Source: Bartonella bacilliformis KC583 (GTDB lineage Bacteria; Pseudomonadota; Alphaproteobacteria; Rhizobiales; Rhizobiaceae). Taken from it: 64,000 nt of DNA. The notes beneath the pieces are model-generated. The model was not told the origin of the DNA. It searched no databases and worked only from the letters and a program-made list of their open reading frames with translations. The first letter of the stretch is position 1. Each line of letters begins with the position of its first letter. A program made the position numbers and the translations under genes. Below are positions 58,473 through 64,000 of the stretch, one piece after another. The DNA lies in assembly GCF_000015445.1 (NCBI RefSeq), contig NC_008783.1:1043501-1107500 (forward strand). The letters run 5' to 3'.

Positions 58473-60395
58473 ATGCAATTGAAGCTGCTATTATTCTTCT
58501 TGAGCTTATTATTAACTCTTCATACTTCTTTTGCTGCTCCTATTCCTCCTCAAATCATACAAAAACCTCCTCAGGAACCTGGTGACAGAGCTATTCGTGT
58601 TAAAGTCCATACAGGGAAAGAATATTGCTACACCCCAACATTTGTGAATGGGGAAAGTTACGTTTACATCGGGGATTGCAATTATGGTAAAGTGGCCAGA
58701 TATGATCTCTTTCGAAGAATAGCCTGGAAGATCAATGGTGTTTGGCTATGTATGACAGCCCCTAGTTCAGTTACAGGTATTGGTGAAAAATCTACAGCTA
58801 AGTGGGATTATATTTTATTAAGACCTTGTGTAATCAATGATCCCAACCAACAATGGATCATTAAACAAGATGCCTTCTATACAGCCAATAAAAATTTCCG
58901 TGTGAAAGATTATAAATGGTATACTTATATTTCCAAAAACCCGAATGATTACTACGATCATACCTTAATTCCTACAATGAATCAGTGGGAAAAAATTGTG
59001 GCTACTCCTGTGAATATTAATCTCAAAACATTCATAGGCTGGAATTTTGCAAGTGGCCCTAGCTTCTCTAGGTACTACATAACAGATGATGGATCTAAAT
59101 CAGACGTTTTTGATCTTTACTACAATCCTGAAAATGGCCGCATTGCCAGATATTTTCCTTCCACGGGAGCGATGTCTTGTATGGTTTCTCAACAAGCTCC
59201 TTCCGATGATTGGAATTGGGTCAAATGGCTGTTGTGCAACGATAAAGATACTGTCACTGCTAAACAAGACATTGCATCCTGGGACATTTCTTTGTTTGCT
59301 AGACGTGAAGGAACACTTACGGATTATAAAGGTAATTTTTTAAGAGTGACCCAATATGGCTCCAGTTGGGGTTCCCCCTACACAGCTAAGCCTGATTACC
59401 TTGAAAAAGACACAACAAACTCTCCAAAATCTAACTTTATTTTTTCTTATGACATGGAGAGATGGTATCGCTATGTCAATGGGAATTTAGGGGACACACT
59501 TGCTTATTGCCCTGCTCCTGGAACAAAGGAGAATATTGCTAAAACACGAGTAAAACGATCTTTACCTCCTGATTTTCATTTTACCGATCAATGGAAAAGA
59601 AGACTATGGGAAATTGCCGTAAGCAGTACCCCTATGGGCTTAGAAACAATTGGCCTTTGTGGCCCCTGTATGGTGCAAACTATGCAAATACTTGCTGAAT
59701 TACAAGAACGTCATCAAAGAGAACCCTTTCAAAACGGAGAAGGTTATTTCTTTAATACACAAGAAGGTGTGGATCCATTTATCTCACTTCGTACTAGATT
59801 TCCTGATCTTACACGAAGACTTGAAACTATACGTCTTAATCATGATAGGCCTTACCATGTAGGAGAAGATTTTGTAACACGAATGAGTAGATTAGCTCGT
59901 GCAATGGCATTAACGATGTTACCTCAATATGAATGGAGGCCTTTGACTCTTGCAAGAACTCACGAAGAGATGATAAGCAGGATTAGAGATATATTGCGTG
60001 CTCCTGCTGGAACAACTTGGTTTTCTGTAGCTATCAGACAAGATGAACGAGGCCTCTTCCTTGGTCATGTCCAACCTATTATAAGAACAGGAAACGGAAT
60101 CATAATATTACCTACCAACACATCTGGTACAACTTTGGAGCAATTCAGAGGGTATTTTACCCCTATAACAGATCCACAGATAGTGCTTTTTGAACTTTTG
60201 CGAGGCAGTAGCACTAGAATTCAAACTCGGTCAATTGCATTTTTTCAAATGACTCAATTAGATGAAATTCCTTTGAGTCTGTACGTATCTCAAAGCAATT
60301 GTACTGGAGAAGGTGATGGTAGAAGAGGCAATAAAAAACTTCCAAGAAGCTCTTTCATTAATCAGTGTTTAAGTGGAAGATGTTCTATTCAATGA
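58473..60395 (+). CDS. VM-type (DUF1561/PF07598) secreted protein, copy 2
   Basis: 640 residues, complete. The signal peptide covers 1-21 (cleavage F-A/A-P). The N-terminal half has paired Cys (C-Y-T-P ... D-C; W-L-C-M-T-A-P-S ... L-R-P-C) and ricin-B-like aromatic motifs (N-Q-Q-W-I-I, W-N-W-V-K-W). An R-V-K-R site lies at 359-362. The C-terminal domain has C-G-P-C with Cys399, G-H-V-Q-P-I with His532 and L-P-T-N with Asn549. Length and layout fit the Leptospira virulence-modifying protein family, secreted lectin-toxins. It would be exported by Sec; delivery to host cells is inferred. GC content and codons are like the host. Confidence 0.88.
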   Translation: MQLKLLLFFLSLLLTLHTSFAAPIPPQIIQKPPQEPGDRAIRVKVHTGKEYCYTPTFVNGESYVYIGDCNYGKVARYDLFRRIAWKINGVWLCMTAPSSVTGIGEKSTAKWDYILLRPCVINDPNQQWIIKQDAFYTANKNFRVKDYKWYTYISKNPNDYYDHTLIPTMNQWEKIVATPVNINLKTFIGWNFASGPSFSRYYITDDGSKSDVFDLYYNPENGRIARYFPSTGAMSCMVSQQAPSDDWNWVKWLLCNDKDTVTAKQDIASWDISLFARREGTLTDYKGNFLRVTQYGSSWGSPYTAKPDYLEKDTTNSPKSNFIFSYDMERWYRYVNGNLGDTLAYCPAPGTKENIAKTRVKRSLPPDFHFTDQWKRRLWEIAVSSTPMGLETIGLCGPCMVQTMQILAELQERHQREPFQNGEGYFFNTQEGVDPFISLRTRFPDLTRRLETIRLNHDRPYHVGEDFVTRMSRLARAMALTMLPQYEWRPLTLARTHEEMISRIRDILRAPAGTTWFSVAIRQDERGLFLGHVQPIIRTGNGIIILPTNTSGTTLEQFRGYFTPITDPQIVLFELLRGSSTRIQTRSIAFFQMTQLDEIPLSLYVSQSNCTGEGDGRRGNKKLPRSSFINQCLSGRCSIQ

Positions 60396-60855
60396 AAATT
60401 AACAATTGTTAAAAAAATGAATGTTCCTAAACTCTTTCAATGATAACTCATTGAAACAATATTGTCTATATTACGAAATAGTACAGCCTTTTAATTCTTT
60501 GAATGAGTGCAGATCGCGTTAAGTATATTTAGACATTCAAGATCAAGAATAAACAAAAATATAATCAGTACTTCCTATCCGTCGCATTAAGCGAGATATC
60601 ATTTTATACCTTGATAGCTAATCATGATCCCTCATGTTTCTCCGAAACATATACTGATTTTAAGTTATGTAAATATTCAAGCTGTTTATCACAAAAATTT
60701 AATATAAACGCAAAGACATAAATTAGTCTTACTTATATCTCAAATGCTGAAAGGCTTTCTATTCAGAGAAAAAACTTTCAGAAAGAAGATATTCAAACAG
60801 AATTTCTCGCTTAGTTTGTTAATATTACAATGATCTATGGTAAAAAATAACAAAA
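60396..60855. other. 460-nt gap with remnant of the small membrane protein
   Basis: 60483-60640 matches 47941-48110 (blocks such as AGCCTTTTAA, TTCAAGATCAAGAAT, AACAAAAATA), which is the minus-strand small membrane protein gene after copy 1. Here it has stops and deletions. The rest is AT-rich and carries no gene. Confidence 0.6.
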
Positions 60856-62790
60856 ATGGAATTGAAGCTGTTGTTATTTTTTTTTATTTTATTACAGACG
60901 CTTCATATTTCTGTTGCGGCTCCCATTCCTTCTTCTCCCATTCAACCCCCTACTGATACCGCTCATGATGAAGCTATTCGTGTCCGGGTTCATACAGGAT
61001 ATGAATATTGTTATACGCCAACATTTGTAAATGGTGAAAGCTATGTTTACCTTAACCGTTGTTCTTCTTCCAGGGCTCCATCTGCTCGATATGATGTCTT
61101 TCAACGAATAGCTTGGAATGTGAATAATGTTTGGCTATGTATGACGGCTCCTAGCTCTGTAACAGGCATTGATGGAAAGTCTACAGAAGATTGGGATTAT
61201 CTCTTATTAAGACCTTGTGTCATCAATGATGCTAATCAACGCTGGATCATTAAAGAAAATGCTTTGTATACAGCTGATAAAAAATTCCGGGTTAAAGATT
61301 ACAAATGGTACGCTTATATTTCAAAAAACTCAGGCGATTACTATGATCATACCCTTATCGGGATGGATAAGTGGGCAAACACTGTAGCTCCTCCTGTGAA
61401 CCTTAATACAAAAACTTTCTTAGGTTGGAACTTTATCAGTAGTCCTACCCAGACTAGATATTATGTTACAGACGATGGATCTCGAGCAGAACTATTTGAT
61501 CTTTATTATAATCCAGAAAATGGTCACCTTGCTCGGTATTTTCCTTCCTCTGGAGCAATGTCTTGCATGGTTTCCCAACAAGCTCAATCAGAAAGTTGGG
61601 ATTGGGTAAGGTGGTTATCATGTAAGGAAACTATTTCCCACAACACAGAAGACAAAGATATTGGTTTTTGGGATATTTCTCAGTTAAACGGAAACGAAGG
61701 TCCTATTTTGGATTATCTAGGCAATCTGTTAAGACTTACCCAATACGGCTCCAATTGGGGTTTCCCTTACACCGCTACAAGTGATTATATTACTAAACAA
61801 GAATCGCAATATAATCACCCTACCTCTGATTTTATTTTTGAGTACGACATTGAACGGTGGAACCGCTTTGTCAATGGGAATTTAGGGGATACGCTTACTT
61901 ATTGCCCGGCTCCTGGAACAAAGAAGAATGTTACCCAGACGGCTCACATACGAGAAAAACGATCGTTACCTCCTAGTTTTGAACTCACTGAGGAATGGAA
62001 AGAAAGACTATGGCAGATTGCTAGAAGTAATGTTCATGGCACAACACCAAGAATTGCCTATTGCGGCCCCTGCATGCTGCAGACTTTACAAATGCTTGCT
62101 GAATTACAAACACGTTATCCAAGAGGACCTCTTCCAGATGGAGCAGGCTATTTCTTTAATACAGCTCCTAATAGAAATCTATTTATTTCCTTTCACGCAA
62201 GATTCCCTCTGCTTGCAGAAAGGCTACGTAGCACAGAAAATTATATTAATGTCCCTTTGCACACAGGAGAGAGTGACTATACACGAACAACGAGAATAGG
62301 TCGTTCAGCAGCACTCATATTATTGCCCAATTATGACTGGAGACCTTCAGCTGTTGCTAGAACACGTGAAGAGATGAGAAGCATAATTCAAAATATGCTT
62401 ACTGCTCCTAGTGGCACACTTTGGTATCTTGCAATGGTGAGAACAAGCTCTACAGGAACATCTGGCCATGCTCAACCTATTTTGCGAACAAGGGATGGGC
62501 TCGTATTAATCCCTACAAATACAGTTGGAACAACTTTTGAGCAATACCTACAACGTCTTACTCCAATAACAACAGTAGAAGGAGTGTTAAATGATCTTAC
62601 ACGTGGAGGCGCTCTAATACTTAATTCACTTGCAACAACTCAAATGGCTTTGAGATATGAGATTCCTTTAGATTTTTATTTGTCGCAAAGAGATTGCACG
62701 GGAGAAGGAGATGGGAGAAGAGGCAGTGGCCTTTTTCCAAGAGCAGCGCTTTTTAATCAGTGTCTCAGTGGCAGATGTGCGATCCAATAA
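60856..62790 (+). CDS. VM-type (DUF1561/PF07598) secreted protein, copy 3
   Basis: 644 residues, complete. The signal peptide is at 1-22 (M-E-L-K-L-L-L-F-F-F-I). The N-terminal half has N-Q-R-W-I-I and W-D-W-V-R-W motifs with Cys pairs. R-E-K-R lies at 366-369. The C-terminal domain has C403-G-P-C406-M-L-Q-T, G-H538-A-Q-P-I and P-T-N555, then a C-T-G-E-G motif near the end. The gene lacks the 39-nt leader of copies 1 and 2, and its N-terminal linker differs, so regulation may differ. The family function is virulence-related in Leptospira; here it is inferred. Confidence 0.88.
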   Translation: MELKLLLFFFILLQTLHISVAAPIPSSPIQPPTDTAHDEAIRVRVHTGYEYCYTPTFVNGESYVYLNRCSSSRAPSARYDVFQRIAWNVNNVWLCMTAPSSVTGIDGKSTEDWDYLLLRPCVINDANQRWIIKENALYTADKKFRVKDYKWYAYISKNSGDYYDHTLIGMDKWANTVAPPVNLNTKTFLGWNFISSPTQTRYYVTDDGSRAELFDLYYNPENGHLARYFPSSGAMSCMVSQQAQSESWDWVRWLSCKETISHNTEDKDIGFWDISQLNGNEGPILDYLGNLLRLTQYGSNWGFPYTATSDYITKQESQYNHPTSDFIFEYDIERWNRFVNGNLGDTLTYCPAPGTKKNVTQTAHIREKRSLPPSFELTEEWKERLWQIARSNVHGTTPRIAYCGPCMLQTLQMLAELQTRYPRGPLPDGAGYFFNTAPNRNLFISFHARFPLLAERLRSTENYINVPLHTGESDYTRTTRIGRSAALILLPNYDWRPSAVARTREEMRSIIQNMLTAPSGTLWYLAMVRTSSTGTSGHAQPILRTRDGLVLIPTNTVGTTFEQYLQRLTPITTVEGVLNDLTRGGALILNSLATTQMALRYEIPLDFYLSQRDCTGEGDGRRGSGLFPRAALFNQCLSGRCAIQ

Positions 62791-63066
62791 GGTGCTTAAA
62801 GCCTGTGTTTTAAGTTTTAGAGCGCAATCGATAAGGCAGAGCAACAAGCTTCACGAGTCTTTTACTCTTGATAATTATCCTGAGTTTTATACAGGAGAGG
62901 ATCCCCATGATAAAGATTAAACTTTTATATCAGTATCAACATTAGATTTACAATCTATGCTTATCTGTACCTATAAGTAACCATCATTATAAGATGCTTA
63001 CAAAAAATTAATAAGGAAAAACAGAAGATAAATCTAACTCACTCTGTTTTCCCTAAACCTCAGCTG

Positions 63067-63159
63067 CTAACACAATGGTGTTTCTTCATGAGACTGCGAA
63101 TCTCGCGCAGCAGGACTCTTGCTTTTCCAAGAGCCTCTTTTATTATAACGACGCTTCAC
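63067..63159 (-). CDS. Possible 30-aa basic peptide
   Basis: A GTG-started frame 2 nt after the stop of the secreted protein gene, encoding a basic N-terminus (K-R-R-Y-N-K-R-G-S-W-K-S-K). It has no clear ribosome binding site. It could be a real coupled peptide or the end of a decayed gene. Confidence 0.25.
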   Translation of the reverse strand: MKRRYNKRGSWKSKSPAARDSQSHEETPLC

Positions 63160-63161
63160 AA

Positions 63162-63506
63162 TTACTTAAACTCGCATGACATCCATCTTTGGCCACTATA
63201 TCTGTCCGGGTTTAACAACCCACAACTAACCCTCAACCCAAGAGCGGAAATAATACTACGATAGCGTTCTTGAATTTCAAACGCTTTATCTTTGTATTCA
63301 AACAGGTTTTTTCTACTAGGAACAACAATTTTTTCAAGAATGGCTCTCCCTCCTTCTCCCAAATTACCTTCTGTTACAAGTGCACCCACTACTTTATCCC
63401 TCACAGTACCCCAACCACCCCCCACCGGCAGTGCATTAGCGGTTACTGGTACTATTACTGAAGACAAAGCAGAACATAAAGCTGCAACGAGAACGATACG
63501 TTTCAT
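63162..63506 (-). CDS. Small secreted protein 2
   Basis: 114 residues from M-K-R-I-V-L-V-A-A-L-C-S-A-L-S-S. The signal peptide is almost the same as in small secreted protein 1. The mature part (about 92 residues) differs and has two Cys near the end (V-S-C-G-L-L and M-S-C-E-F-K). The start at 63506 has GGAG nine bases upstream; the 15 codons further upstream are not signal-like. The family is not recognised. Confidence 0.6.
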   Translation of the reverse strand: MKRIVLVAALCSALSSVIVPVTANALPVGGGWGTVRDKVVGALVTEGNLGEGGRAILEKIVVPSRKNLFEYKDKAFEIQERYRSIISALGLRVSCGLLNPDRYSGQRWMSCEFK

Positions 63507-64000
63507 GAGATAAATTTCTCCATAAATAATTAAATTTACAAAGGATCCCATTGAAGGATCCCATTGAAGGATCCCATTGAAGGATCCTGATTACGGATTA
63601 ATCAGTACACATTTCGGCCATAATTGTCAATCAGATAATGTCTCTTTTGTGTTCTTTTTTTGTCTTTATTATCGGTTTTGTATTCTATATCTTTCAGTCT
63701 CTTACCCCCTTATTACGCCTCTTCCGCGTGTTTTTTAGAAAAATAAAAAACTGCAACTTCTTGCCTTTTGCCTTATTCTTCATGTCAATGCTTAAACTCT
63801 CTAGTATTCTTCTGCATAAAAATCTTTCTCCTAGCGAATCTTGAAGTTCCTGTTACAGAAGTAGAGGGAGAGAATAGTCAAAAATTGAAAGATTCTAATG
63901 ATACAATTAGTATTATAATAATATTATAAGATAGTATCATAAGCATTTAGATTAATGGAAACAGCATAAGGAGATGTGTTCCATAAATAAAGACTTCCCA
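63507..64000. other. Upstream region of small secreted protein 2 to window end
   Basis: No convincing gene. It holds the 13-bp tandem repeat and blocks shared with 50815-51050. An ATG at 63974 directly after AAGGAG could start a gene that runs out of the window, but spacing is poor. Confidence 0.5.
63541..63587 (+). repeat. 13-bp tandem repeat, 3.6 copies
   Basis: The unit AAGGATCCCATTG is repeated exactly three times (63541, 63554, 63567) with a partial fourth copy (63580-63587). It lies 35 nt upstream of the secreted-protein start on the minus strand, in its leader or promoter. The paralogous locus has a single imperfect unit. Confidence 0.9.

Larger units (their letters stand above)
58287..64000. 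mobile_element. Probable second prophage remnant in tandem
   Basis: From the 58266 repeat, gene order mirrors the first element: VM-type gene, remnant of the small membrane protein, another VM-type gene, small secreted protein with the same leader and upstream region. Phage enzymes are absent. No third att copy is visible to the window end, so its right border lies beyond or is lost. Confidence 0.55.

Noticed and set aside
62062..62073. C-G-P-C as a thioredoxin active site
   Set aside because: Copy 1 has C-G-T-C, there is no preceding W or thioredoxin fold pattern, and the invariant His and Asn fit a papain-like layout better.
1..64000. CRISPR array
   Set aside because: No regularly spaced direct repeats with unique spacers were seen; the only tandem repeats are at 17668 and 63541.
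63974..64000. Start of a gene at the right edge
   Set aside because: The ATG directly abuts AAGGAG with no spacing, and only nine codons are visible.

Overview
The window looks like the chromosome of a flagellated Bartonella (Rhizobiales). The evidence is AT-rich coding DNA, an alphaproteobacterial CtrA block (sciP, fliJ-like, ctrA, chpT, eipA), a reduced metabolic gene set, a flagellin gene, and secreted proteins of the DUF1561/PF07598 family, which I know only from Leptospira and a few Bartonella. I cannot fix the species. B. bacilliformis or a close relative would fit the flagellin plus PF07598 combination.

Layout. 1-5.0 kb: the end of a DUF58-like gene, then two large envelope proteins (BatA-like/DUF4159, and a VWA/GATase-like membrane protein), translationally coupled. 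5.0-11 kb: GNAT acetyltransferase, metallophosphoesterase, cation-efflux transporter, an 820-nt gap with a structured RNA candidate, a SPOUT RNA methyltransferase and mnmA. 11-15 kb: the cell-cycle block. 15-17.4 kb: an aminotransferase/oxidoreductase pair that probably makes the diamino sugar of lipid A. 17.6 kb: tRNA-Met. 18-25.7 kb: a dipeptide/heme-type ABC operon with two binding-protein genes, one broken. 25.9-33 kb: tag, xseA, a DUF6460 protein, a frameshifted hypothetical gene, and etfB-etfA-ETF:quinone oxidoreductase. 33-39 kb: flagellin, a ProC-like reductase, yraN, rsmI, pyrF and an Mrp ATPase. 39.4-45.3 kb: rpmH-rnpA-yidC-yihA, GST, dapB and gpmA, ending at tRNA-Leu(CAG).

45.4-64 kb is accessory. 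A prophage remnant sits in tRNA-Leu, bounded by a 21-bp direct repeat of the tRNA 3' end (45459-45479 and 58266-58286). It keeps a tyrosine integrase, YqaJ-type exonuclease, ERF annealing protein, antirepressor, divergent repressors, replication-protein fragments, a HicAB module, an endolysin and a spanin pair, but no head, tail or terminase genes. At least eight small frameshifts lie within 12.8 kb, against two in the preceding 45 kb. The sequence after the right repeat resembles the sequence after the left one and continues with the same gene order, so the region reads as two related prophages integrated in tandem, the second reduced to cargo.

The cargo is the main point of interest: three paralogues of a roughly 640-residue secreted protein. 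Each has a signal peptide (detached by a frameshift in copy 1), an N-terminal half with ricin-B-like W motifs and paired cysteines, a conserved R-x-K-R site at mid-protein, and a C-terminal domain with invariant Cys, His and Asn whose spacing (132-133 and 17 residues) is close to the papain catalytic triad. This suggests a phage-carried AB-toxin-like family. The protease reading is my inference and differs from the nuclease activity I recall being reported for the Leptospira relatives.
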